Source of the DNA: CALBPI01 sp039027435
GTDB lineage: Bacteria; Pseudomonadota; Gammaproteobacteria; Steroidobacterales; Woeseiaceae
Reading direction: 5' to 3'
DNA: 64,000 nt
Assembly (NCBI GenBank): GCA_039027435.1
Contig: JBCCKF010000006.1
Span: 191,383 to 255,382 of the forward strand
How positions within the stretch are numbered: the first letter of the stretch is position 1; each line of letters starts with the position of its first letter. The position numbers and the translations under genes were made by a program. This document shows positions 8,245 through 15,777 of the stretch, in pieces. Below the pieces are notes generated by a model, which was given only the letters and a program-made list of their open reading frames with translations, was not told the origin of the DNA and searched no databases.

Positions 8245-9618
8245 ATCGAGAGTCCGCTATACAAGCCACCCGCGCCGGTACCGCTGACGCCCTTGCGTTC
8301 GTTGTGGCGCGTCATGCGTCAGGGCGACGGCGATCTGCTCTCGCTCGTGCCCCGTGACGCCTACCACAAGCCGTTGACCCACCTTGGCTACTCGCGCCGC
8401 TCGATTCTCTTGATCAACGATCCGGCACTGGCGCGCGATGTGTTGACTGACCCGTTGGAGATTTTTCCGAAGAACGATCTCATGGTGGGTGCACTGGCAC
8501 CGTTGGTCGGGGATTCGATTTTTGTCTCTAGTGGTGAGCGCTGGCGACGCCAGCGTGCGATGGTCGATCCCGCATTCACGCATATGCGAATCAACCGCGC
8601 GTTCGGTGCGATGCGAGATGCCGTTGATGAGTACATTACTCGGCTGGATCGGCATGCGCAGGACGGCACTGCGGTGTCGCTCGATTTTGCGATGAGTGAA
8701 CTCACCGCAGACATCATTTGCCGGACGATTTTCTCAACGCCACTGTCCGGTCGAGTTGCTCGAGAAGTATTTGAGTCTTTCGGTGAGTTCGAGGAACAGG
8801 TCGCCAGCGTCAATCTGGGGCAGTTGATTTTTGGCAAACCGTGGGCCGATGTGAAGCAGCCGCCAAGGGTGCTCGCCGCCTGCGAGCGGATTCGCGAACA
8901 GATCGGTGTGTTGCTCGACCCCCGATTGCGGTCGCTGGAAGCGCACGACGACATCGTGGCCGCCATTGCGGTCGCGGAGGACGCGCAGACGGGTGAGCGC
9001 TTCACGCGCGAAGAATTGATCGATCAGATCGGCGTATTTTTCCTTGCCGGGCATGAGACGACCGCCAGCGTGCTGACTTGGGTGTTTTTCATTCTTGCGA
9101 TGCGACCTGAGATCGCCGAGTTGGTCGAGCGCGAAGTGGTCGAGGTCATCGGTGACGGAGAGATTCGGTTTGAGCATGTGAAAAAGTTGCCGCTCATCCG
9201 CAGCATCTTCCGCGAAACGCTGCGCCTGTACCCGCCCATTACGTTTATTCCGCGTGTTGCAGCGCAGGCAACGCGTATCGGTGATGTCGCCGTCAAGCGC
9301 GGTGCCATGTTAATGCTCTCCCCCTGGACGGCTCATCGCAACGAAGCACTTTGGCAGAATGCGGCCGCTTTTGACCCGTATCGTTTTCACGCAGAGGGTG
9401 ATGACGATAGCGATGGGGTTTTGATGTCTTTCGGGCTTGGACCGAGAGTTTGCGTCGGCGCGGCGTTCGCCACGATAGAAAGCACGTTGATCATCGCCTC
9501 GTTAGTGCGTCGATATCGTTTTCGGGTCAAGAATGCGGATCGTGTTCGACCGGTTGCGAGGCTGACAACACGACCTGCTGAGGAAATCCAGATAGAGGTG
9601 GTACGCCGCGATGGCTGA
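8245..9618 (+). CDS. Cytochrome P450 (5' end unresolved)
   Basis: A heme-thiolate monooxygenase. The I-helix oxygen-binding motif AGHETTAS, the K-helix ExxR (ETLR, followed by LYPP) and the heme-ligand loop FGLGPRVCVGAAF with its Cys are all present, so it should be active. The N-terminus is odd: the conserved proline-rich leader LYKPPAPVP begins at about 8257, but no in-frame ATG, GTG or TTG lies just before it. The nearest ATG codons are 8083 (deep in the divergent ligase gene) and 8314 (which would remove the leader). I list 8245 as the approximate beginning of supported coding sequence, not as a proven start. Its 3' end overlaps the CrtD-type gene by 8 bp, suggesting hydroxylation of a carotenoid. 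Confidence 0.88.
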   Translation: MESPLYKPPAPVPLTPLRSLWRVMRQGDGDLLSLVPRDAYHKPLTHLGYSRRSILLINDPALARDVLTDPLEIFPKNDLMVGALAPLVGDSIFVSSGERWRRQRAMVDPAFTHMRINRAFGAMRDAVDEYITRLDRHAQDGTAVSLDFAMSELTADIICRTIFSTPLSGRVAREVFESFGEFEEQVASVNLGQLIFGKPWADVKQPPRVLAACERIREQIGVLLDPRLRSLEAHDDIVAAIAVAEDAQTGERFTREELIDQIGVFFLAGHETTASVLTWVFFILAMRPEIAELVEREVVEVIGDGEIRFEHVKKLPLIRSIFRETLRLYPPITFIPRVAAQATRIGDVAVKRGAMLMLSPWTAHRNEALWQNAAAFDPYRFHAEGDDDSDGVLMSFGLGPRVCVGAAFATIESTLIIASLVRRYRFRVKNADRVRPVARLTTRPAEEIQIEVVRRDG

Positions 9619-11095
9619 AACTCACGTGATCGTGATCGGAGGTGGTATCAGCGGTCTCGCCGCTGCATTCGATCTTGCACATCGCGGTGTTCGAGTCACG
9701 TTGTTGGAGCAGCACGCGGCCCCGGGCGGAAAAATGCGCCAGATCGAAATTGGTGAGCATAAGATTGATTCCGGACCGACTGTGTTCACGATGCGCTGGA
9801 TTTTTGAGGACCTGTTCCGCGAGGCTGGACTGGCTCTGGAAGATCATCTGACCTTGCACGCGTCTGACTTGCTGGCGCGCCACGCCTGGCCCGATGGCAG
9901 CCGGCTCGATCTTTTTGCCGATGTCGCGCGCAGTCAGGCAGCGATCGAGGCGTTTGCGGGCGCAGAAGATGCTGAACGCTATGGCGAGTTTGTCGCAGTG
10001 TCGGCGGAAATTTTCAAGACGCTCGATCTGCCTTTCATGCGTGACCAGAGACCTTCTCCGACGGCACTCGCCGGGCGCGTCGGACTGCGAGGTATTCCTG
10101 ACCTATTGGCGACCAAGCCGTTCATCACGCTGTGGGACGATCTCTCGCGGCGTTTCACCGATCCTCGATTAACCCAGCTGTTTGCGCGCTACAGCACCTA
10201 CTGCGGTTCTTCGCCGTTTCGCGCGCCGGCGACACTTCAATTGATCGCGCATGCAGAGCGTGCCGGGGTTTGGTATGTCGAAGGCGGCATGCAAGCACTC
10301 GCCAAGACTCTGGCCGAGCGCGTTGTCGCTGCTGGCGGTACCATCCGTTGTGAAACGCCCGTCCGTCAGCTGCTCCACTACGGCAACAAAGTCACCGGGG
10401 TCACACTTGCTGATGGCGATGTCCTGACCGCGGATGCGGTGATCTTTTCGGGGGATACGGCCGCGTTGGCTGGTGGGTTGCTCGGCAATCAGTTGCAAAA
10501 ATCGGTACCGCCTTTGCCGCGAGACCGACGTTCTCTGTCTGCAATCACATGGAGTATGGTCGCTCGCGTGCGCGGCTTTCCGCTGACACACCACAGCGTG
10601 TTCTTCGGCAACAATTATCGCGACGAATTCGACGCGATCTTTGAACAGCAACGAGTCTCGGATTCGCCCACAGTGTATTTGTGCGCCCAGGACCGCCATG
10701 ACGATCCAACCCCGGAAGATGAGCGTGAGGAACGCGTGTTCTGCCTGATCAATGCGCCCGCAAGAGTGTTATCAGCAGCCGATCTGGAGCGGGCGCAAGA
10801 GGCGATGCTCAACCAGTGTGCGGCACAGGGGCTGGTGCTCGAACATGCTCCGACCGACTGCGTGCGCACTGGGCCAGGTGATTTTGCAAAGCTGTTTCCA
10901 GCGACCGATGGCGCGCTCTACGGTCGTCCGACACACGGCTGGATGGGGTCTTTCTCGAGGCCTGGTGCGCGCAGCAAGATGAAAGGGCTCTACCTTGCCG
11001 GCGGCAGTGTTCACCCCGGCGCCGGGGTGCCTATGGTGGCCATGTCGGGTCGGCTCGCCGCCGCCAGCATACGCTACGACTTATCGATCGATTAG
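9611..11095 (+). CDS. crtD: CrtD-type carotenoid 3,4-desaturase
   Basis: A 494-residue FAD-dependent carotenoid desaturase. The N-terminal dinucleotide-binding motif VIVIGGGISGLAAAFDL is followed by GGKM and DSGPTVFTMRWIFEDLF. The TMRW(V/I)F variant is typical of CrtD (1-hydroxycarotenoid / methoxyneurosporene 3,4-desaturase), not CrtI. The C-terminal FAD-binding block LYLAGGSVHPGAGVPMVAMSG is intact. It overlaps the P450 by 8 bp and converges with the CrtI-type gene with a 4-bp overlap of stops. Acting on acyclic hydroxycarotenoids at the membrane is inferred from family; no crtC or crtF is in the window. Confidence 0.8.
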   Translation: MAETHVIVIGGGISGLAAAFDLAHRGVRVTLLEQHAAPGGKMRQIEIGEHKIDSGPTVFTMRWIFEDLFREAGLALEDHLTLHASDLLARHAWPDGSRLDLFADVARSQAAIEAFAGAEDAERYGEFVAVSAEIFKTLDLPFMRDQRPSPTALAGRVGLRGIPDLLATKPFITLWDDLSRRFTDPRLTQLFARYSTYCGSSPFRAPATLQLIAHAERAGVWYVEGGMQALAKTLAERVVAAGGTIRCETPVRQLLHYGNKVTGVTLADGDVLTADAVIFSGDTAALAGGLLGNQLQKSVPPLPRDRRSLSAITWSMVARVRGFPLTHHSVFFGNNYRDEFDAIFEQQRVSDSPTVYLCAQDRHDDPTPEDEREERVFCLINAPARVLSAADLERAQEAMLNQCAAQGLVLEHAPTDCVRTGPGDFAKLFPATDGALYGRPTHGWMGSFSRPGARSKMKGLYLAGGSVHPGAGVPMVAMSGRLAAASIRYDLSID

Positions 11096-12615
11096 CCCGG
11101 AGACTCTTGCAGCGTGCCTGTCGTCGGCAATGATTTGCCGGGCACGTCCGGGACGATTTCATCGAGAACTTTTGCTGACGAAACGACGCCGGGCAGACCT
11201 GCGCCCGGGTGCGTTCCAGCGCCTACCAGATACAGGTTTTCGTATTCTTCGCTGCGATTGTGCGGGCGGAACCACGCGGTTTGCGTCAGAAGTGGCTGCA
11301 GTCCGAAGGCAGCACCTTGTTCGGAGTTAAGCCGGTGCAGGAAGTCGTGCGGAGTCAGCATGTGCGAGCTGATCACATGATCCTCGAGATCCGGCAGAAC
11401 GGTGTCCGAGAGGCTCTTCGCGATCGCCTTGCGATAAACCTCAGCCATCTGCGACCAGTCGACGCCCGACTTTAAGTGTGGCACCGGTGAGAGTACGTAA
11501 AACCCATCGCAGCCCTCCGGCGCCAGCGATGTATCTGTCGCGGTTGGTCGATGCAGGTACAGGCTGAAATCGTCTGCCAGGACCTTGTGGTCGAAGATAT
11601 CTTCGAGCAGATGACGGTAGCGCTCGCCGAGCAGCATCATGTGATGCGGCACTTCGTCGTACTTTCGATCCGTCCCGAAATACCAGACGAACAGACTCAT
11701 CGAGTATTTCGCTCGCTTGAGTTTGCGGTCGGTCCAGCGTTTGCGCGGTGATTTGGAAAGCAGGCGTTTGTAGGTACTGGCCGAGTCGGCATTCGATACA
11801 ACGATATCCGCCTCGATTGTCTCACCATCAGTCAATTCAATACCGACAGCTTTGCCGTCACGCGTCAGAATCTGAGCCACCTCGGCGTTGTAGCGTAGAG
11901 AATTTCCCTGACCTTCGATCAGGTCCACGAGACCCGTCACCATGCTGCCCGTGCCGCCCATGGAGAAATGAACACCGTGATTGCGTTCCAGGTGTTGGAT
12001 CAAGGTGTAAACCGAAGTCGTGGTGAACGGGTTCCCACCGACCAATAACGGATGGAAGCTGAAGACCATTCGCAATTTCGGATGTTTGATGTATTTGGCG
12101 ACGAGGCTGTGCACGCTGCGGTAGAACTGCACTCGAACCAGGTCCGGCAAGACCTTAAGCATGCTCCAGAACTTGTCAAACGACACATCCAGCAGACCAT
12201 CGAAGCCAACCTCGTAAACCTTTCGGCTCGACACGAGGAATTTCTCGTAGCCGTCGAGATCTTCGGGACAGAACTTCGCGACTTCGCGACGCATCGCCTC
12301 AGCGTCGCCGCTGTAGTCGAACGTCGAGCCATCATCGAACCGGATTGTGTAGAACGGGTCGATGGAGCGCAGATCGATGTGGTCGTGCATGTTCTTGCCG
12401 CACAACTCCCAGAGCTCCTCGAACAGGAACGGTGCAGTAATGATGGTCGGGCCCGCGTCAAAGACGAATCCGTCTTGCTTGTAGACGTAGGCCCTTCCGC
12501 CTGGTGCATCGAGTTTCTCGATGACAGTCACATCGTAGCCTCGCGCCCCCAACCTTACCGCGGCAGCCAGTCCCCCGAATCCGCTGCCGATAACAATCGC
12601 CTTGTTTCCGCTCAT
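11092..12615 (-). CDS. crtI: CrtI-type phytoene desaturase
   Basis: A 507-residue desaturase of the CrtI family, which inserts double bases into phytoene to give neurosporene or lycopene. I start it at the ATG at 12615 (MSGNKAIVIGSGFGGLAAAVRL), directly before the FAD motif; the frame stays open further upstream but is not supported. Family blocks include GGRAYVYKQDGFVFDAGPTIITAPFLFEEL (split over residues 30-60), HPLLVGGNPF, GVHFSMGGTGSMV and LVGAGTHPGAGLPGVV near the C-terminus. It is divergent from the membrane protein at 12687 with about 70 bp between starts, where promoters must lie. No crtB or crtE is present nearby. Confidence 0.87.
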   Translation of the reverse strand: MSGNKAIVIGSGFGGLAAAVRLGARGYDVTVIEKLDAPGGRAYVYKQDGFVFDAGPTIITAPFLFEELWELCGKNMHDHIDLRSIDPFYTIRFDDGSTFDYSGDAEAMRREVAKFCPEDLDGYEKFLVSSRKVYEVGFDGLLDVSFDKFWSMLKVLPDLVRVQFYRSVHSLVAKYIKHPKLRMVFSFHPLLVGGNPFTTTSVYTLIQHLERNHGVHFSMGGTGSMVTGLVDLIEGQGNSLRYNAEVAQILTRDGKAVGIELTDGETIEADIVVSNADSASTYKRLLSKSPRKRWTDRKLKRAKYSMSLFVWYFGTDRKYDEVPHHMMLLGERYRHLLEDIFDHKVLADDFSLYLHRPTATDTSLAPEGCDGFYVLSPVPHLKSGVDWSQMAEVYRKAIAKSLSDTVLPDLEDHVISSHMLTPHDFLHRLNSEQGAAFGLQPLLTQTAWFRPHNRSEEYENLYLVGAGTHPGAGLPGVVSSAKVLDEIVPDVPGKSLPTTGTLQESPG

Positions 12616-12686
12616 CGCTCTGATCCAATCCTTAATCTTCAACGTTAGTATAAACTGCTGAGCGGGCCGGTGCTTTGGGGAGCACG

Positions 12687-13436
12687 ATGGTTTCGATCGC
12701 GACATTCCTGTTCCATAAGCTCGTGGTTGCACACATTGCGACGGGCACCATGGGGCTCATCACAATGTGGGTGCCGGTGGTGGGCCGAAAAGGGGGAGAG
12801 ACCCATCGTAAATGGGGCACCATTTTCGCCTGGGCATTGATCGCGACCGGGGTTATCGCGGTGGGCATCAGCCTGTGCACGCTGATCGCACCGCTAGAAA
12901 CCCATCCGCACAATGGACCGCCGTTCACAGGCAATGCGCCATTAATTCGCGGGATTTTCGGGTGGATGATGCTTTATCTCGCCACCATGACGATTGCGCT
13001 TGCGTGGTACGGATTGCAATGCATCCGGCTTCGCTCGGAACACAAGCGTCACCGCAATGTGTTGGAAGTGACGCTTCAGTGTCTGATGTTCATCACAGCG
13101 GCGAACTGCATGGTCCAGGGAGTATTGCTCGGGCAGCCTTTGCTGATGGGTATTGCGGTTGTCGGACTTGCGGCAGGCGTTCTCAATCTCAAATTCATCT
13201 TTACGGATGCGCCGCCGCTGTTCGAGTGGCAGATTCAACACTCGCGCGGATTAGTGGGAGCAGGTATCAGCGTCTACACCGCATTCCTGGCGTTCGGTGC
13301 TGTGAACCTACTGCCGAGTTACGCGCTTAACCCGGCGCTTTGGGCAACACCGACGGTATTGGGCGTCACGTATTTGCTGTATCACCAGTATCGGATTACA
13401 CGTCGCCGTCCGACCGCACGCCCTCGGGCCGCTTAG
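12687..13436 (+). CDS. Polytopic membrane protein, DUF2306-like
   Basis: A 249-residue protein with about seven hydrophobic segments. The N-terminal part, HKLVVAHIATGTMGLITMWVPVVGRKGGETHRKWG, has the spaced His residues and GxxxH-R pattern seen in DUF2306-like membrane proteins. I chose the ATG at 12687 because GGGGAG precedes it by a proper distance; a TTG at 12675 is in frame. It is divergent from crtI and converges with arsI by a 4-bp overlap. A link to carotenoid metabolism rests only on position. Function unknown. Confidence 0.6.
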   Translation: MVSIATFLFHKLVVAHIATGTMGLITMWVPVVGRKGGETHRKWGTIFAWALIATGVIAVGISLCTLIAPLETHPHNGPPFTGNAPLIRGIFGWMMLYLATMTIALAWYGLQCIRLRSEHKRHRNVLEVTLQCLMFITAANCMVQGVLLGQPLLMGIAVVGLAAGVLNLKFIFTDAPPLFEWQIQHSRGLVGAGISVYTAFLAFGAVNLLPSYALNPALWATPTVLGVTYLLYHQYRITRRRPTARPRAA

Positions 13437-13831
13437 CCGACGGGGCCGTGGTGATCTCCATAGACCGTGAGTTCACCTTCGGTCAGGAACGTCTCCCAGG
13501 CGACACCCTGCGGATCTTGCACCCATTTCTTGGCTGACTTTGCGTAGCAGCAAGTGGCCTCGGCTTCTTCGACCAGTTCGCCACCGGTATTTTCCAGACG
13601 GCCGTAAACTTCCGCCAGCTCGTCGCGCGACTCCGCTTGAATACCGAGATGCGAGATTCCGCGGTCGCCCGACTGGCGGGTGCTCAGCGCGAAATTGACC
13701 CGAGGGTCCTCCAGCATCCACTTCGCGTAGTCCGGTTTCAGAACCGTTGGCGACTTGTCAAAAAGCGCCGAATAGAAGTTCACTGATTGATCGAGACTAT
13801 CGACCGTTAAGTTCACGTGGAATCGCTTCAT
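13433..13831 (-). CDS. arsI: ArsI/CadI-family metalloenzyme (C-As lyase)
   Basis: A 132-residue vicinal-oxygen-chelate dioxygenase-fold protein. ArsI cleaves the carbon-arsenic bond of trivalent organoarsenicals such as methylarsenite. The signature pair of cysteines is present in TCCYAKSAKKW (C94, C95), with N-terminal H5 in MKRFHVNL, H61 in ISHLGIQ and a late Glu in DPQGVAWETF as likely metal ligands. The ATG overlaps the stop of arsR as ATGA (13828-13831), so the two are translationally coupled. This supports organoarsenical or heavy-metal detoxification; the CadI (cadmium-induced) annotation is the alternative. Confidence 0.88.
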   Translation of the reverse strand: MKRFHVNLTVDSLDQSVNFYSALFDKSPTVLKPDYAKWMLEDPRVNFALSTRQSGDRGISHLGIQAESRDELAEVYGRLENTGGELVEEAEATCCYAKSAKKWVQDPQGVAWETFLTEGELTVYGDHHGPVG

Positions 13832-14187
13832 GAGTTTCGTACCTGTGTTGATGATGAATGGGTTTCCCTCACCTGCTGCAAGGCTTGTTCGGTGACGGGC
13901 TCACTGGCTTGGCAGCAGTCTGCAAGAACGAACCACAGCAAGTCCTTCATGCCGTCGAAATTCGCCTGGTAAATGACCCGTCGACCATCGCGGTGCGACC
14001 GCAACAACCCCGCGCGGGTCAGTAGCCCGAGATGTGTCGACAGCGTGTTATTGGGAATCGCGATTTCAGCGGCGATTTGGCCGGCTGGCAGGCCGTCGGG
14101 CGCGTGCTTCACCAGCAATCGAAACACTTGCAGACGATGCTCATGGGCCAGAGCCGAGAACGCTTGAATGGCTTCTTTTATTTCCAT
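13828..14187 (-). CDS. arsR: ArsR-family transcriptional repressor
   Basis: A 119-residue winged-helix repressor. It contains ALAHEHRLQVFRLLV, the recognition region NNTLSTHLGLLTRAGLLRSHRDGRRVIYQ and a C-terminal ADCCQASE that supplies a vicinal Cys pair for arsenite or another thiophilic ligand. The pair is not in the helix-3 CxC position of the E. coli type but near the C-terminus. The ATG at 14187 begins immediately at ArsR homology (MEIKEAIQAFSALAHEHR). It lies inside an inverted repeat and only six bases beyond a -10 box, so the transcript is predicted to be leaderless. It forms an operon with arsI. Confidence 0.87.
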   Translation of the reverse strand: MEIKEAIQAFSALAHEHRLQVFRLLVKHAPDGLPAGQIAAEIAIPNNTLSTHLGLLTRAGLLRSHRDGRRVIYQANFDGMKDLLWFVLADCCQASEPVTEQALQQVRETHSSSTQVRNS

Positions 14188-14223
14188 TATTCGAGAATAA
14201 TGGAAAAAAAATAGCTGTGTCAA
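14184..14223 (-). promoter_or_regulatory. arsR promoter and overlapping operator, leaderless
   Basis: On the minus strand TTGACA (14223-14218, perfect -35) is separated by 18 bp from TATTCT (14199-14194). An inverted repeat CCATTATTC-2-GAATAATGG occupies 14184-14203, covering the -10 box, the expected transcription start and the ATG (14187-14185). Binding of ArsR here would block RNA polymerase directly, giving autoregulation. There is no room for a ribosome-binding site before the ATG. Confidence 0.7.
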
Positions 14224-14247
14224 CGCAACGAGCTCCGTTCGCAACCT

Positions 14248-14529
14248 TCAACGTGATGGGTTTTCTGCGCGCCAGCGCTGTACGAGATCGATCGTATGGA
14301 ACACCAATGAACCCAGCAGTGCCGCGGCGACCCAGTGCCAGGCCGCCTCAACCCAGACCAGCTTCAGGGCAACCATCAAACTGCCGCCAGCGCCGGCGTT
14401 GCAGATGACCGTCGCGATAAGCAGGCCCTTGCCCGAGATAAGGCGATATGCAATCAAGGCGATGATCTCGATGGCGATAACCACCAGCATCACATCGGCG
14501 ATGCGACCGGATTCGATCCAGGCTTGCAC
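14248..14529 (-). CDS. Small hypothetical membrane protein
   Basis: A 93-residue protein with three hydrophobic segments (about residues 12-32, 36-58 and 64-80) and a charged C-terminus QRWRAENPSR. I do not recognise it. It starts 13 bp downstream of the PQQ-dependent dehydrogenase stop and on the same strand, so it is likely the second gene of that operon. Its stop lies only about 25 bp upstream of the arsR -35 box. Confidence 0.55.
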   Translation of the reverse strand: MQAWIESGRIADVMLVVIAIEIIALIAYRLISGKGLLIATVICNAGAGGSLMVALKLVWVEAAWHWVAAALLGSLVFHTIDLVQRWRAENPSR

Positions 14530-14541
14530 GACGGCGGGTAC

Positions 14542-15714
14542 TCAGGTCTTGGGAGTGAGCTTCAAAAGACGCCCATCGACCTTGTCTTCCAACAGCCAGA
14601 TGGCACCGTCCGGCCCTTGCTCGACGTCGCGAATGCGCTTGGCCATCGGATAGCGCGCAATTTCCTTCGCTTGTTCTCCGTCGAGTTCGACATGCACCAG
14701 CGTCTGTGAGACCAATCCGCCAATGAACGCATCCCCGCGCCAATCAGCAAACAGGTCGCCCTTGTAGATCATCAGGCTGGACGGTGCGATGGAGGGCACC
14801 CAATAGGCTGCGGGTGCGGCCAGGTCGGGTCGCGTGTCGTGGTCGGGAATCTGTTCGCCGTTGTAGTGGTCGCCGTTGGATACGATTGGGTAGCCGTAGT
14901 TGGCCTTCTCGCGAACCAAGTTCAACTCATCGCCATGCCGTGGGCCCATTTCGCTATTCCAGAGGTTGCCCTCCAGATCGAAATCGATGCCTAGCGGATT
15001 GCGGTGGCCCAGGCTCCAGATCTGTGCGGTGACACCGCCCTGGTCTACAAACGGGTTGTCGGCAGGAACACTCCCGTCATCATTCAACCGAAGGATCTTA
15101 CCGAGGTTTTGTGCCATGTCTTGCGATGGCGTGAATTTTTGCCGCTCACCCGAACTGACCCACAGGAAGCCATCGTCGGAGAAACGCATGCGGTGACCGA
15201 AATGACCACGGCCGGAGACCTTGGGGTTTTGACGCCAGATCACGGTCGCATTGGTGAGACGGCCGCCGGTTGCTGTGATTTCCAGCTGCGCGCGGGTGAT
15301 TGCTGCGCCGCGGGTATCGCCATCACCCGCTTCGGCGTAGCTCAGGTAGATCAGATTGTTGGCGGCAAAGTCAGGGTGCAGGACCACGTCACCCAAGCCG
15401 CCCTGACCGCCATAGTCCACATCGGGTACGCCCTCAATCGGGGTCGAGAGGTTGCCCTGTGCATCAACGATGAGCAGGTTTCCGCTTTTTTCCGTTACCA
15501 GCATCCTGCCATCGGGCAGGAATTCCATTGCCCAGGGCTCTTTGAATTTGGCGTACGCCGCAACTTCGAAGGGCGGGTTGCCGGGTAGCGCTACAGTTGC
15601 GCCCGAAAAGCCGGCTGGGTTAGCAACAACGGGTATTGCCTCGGCCGAAACCGCATCGTTGCCGCAAGCGCTCAGCAAACCGAGTGCCACCATTGAGAGA
15701 ACCAGCTTTTGCAT
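14542..15714 (-). CDS. PQQ-dependent aldose sugar dehydrogenase-like lipoprotein
   Basis: A 390-residue six-bladed beta-propeller of the YliI/Asd (glucose/sorbosone dehydrogenase) family, which oxidises aldoses with pyrroloquinoline quinone in the periplasm. A lipoprotein signal ends LGLLSAC at residue 17, so it is probably membrane-anchored. Family blocks are KEPWAMEFLPDGRMLVTEK, GGQGGLGDVVLHPDF (including the catalytic-region His), GRGHFGHRMRF, HRNPLGIDFD and LWNSEMGPRHGDELN. It is transcribed divergently, 63 bp apart, from a receptor resembling the PQQ transporter PqqU. No pqq biosynthesis gene is in the window, so cofactor scavenging is plausible. Confidence 0.87.
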   Translation of the reverse strand: MQKLVLSMVALGLLSACGNDAVSAEAIPVVANPAGFSGATVALPGNPPFEVAAYAKFKEPWAMEFLPDGRMLVTEKSGNLLIVDAQGNLSTPIEGVPDVDYGGQGGLGDVVLHPDFAANNLIYLSYAEAGDGDTRGAAITRAQLEITATGGRLTNATVIWRQNPKVSGRGHFGHRMRFSDDGFLWVSSGERQKFTPSQDMAQNLGKILRLNDDGSVPADNPFVDQGGVTAQIWSLGHRNPLGIDFDLEGNLWNSEMGPRHGDELNLVREKANYGYPIVSNGDHYNGEQIPDHDTRPDLAAPAAYWVPSIAPSSLMIYKGDLFADWRGDAFIGGLVSQTLVHVELDGEQAKEIARYPMAKRIRDVEQGPDGAIWLLEDKVDGRLLKLTPKT

Positions 15715-15777
15715 CGAGATTCCTTATATCCAGGTTTTCGCGGCGCGCGCCGCGACATCCCGTTAGTATAGCGCGCC

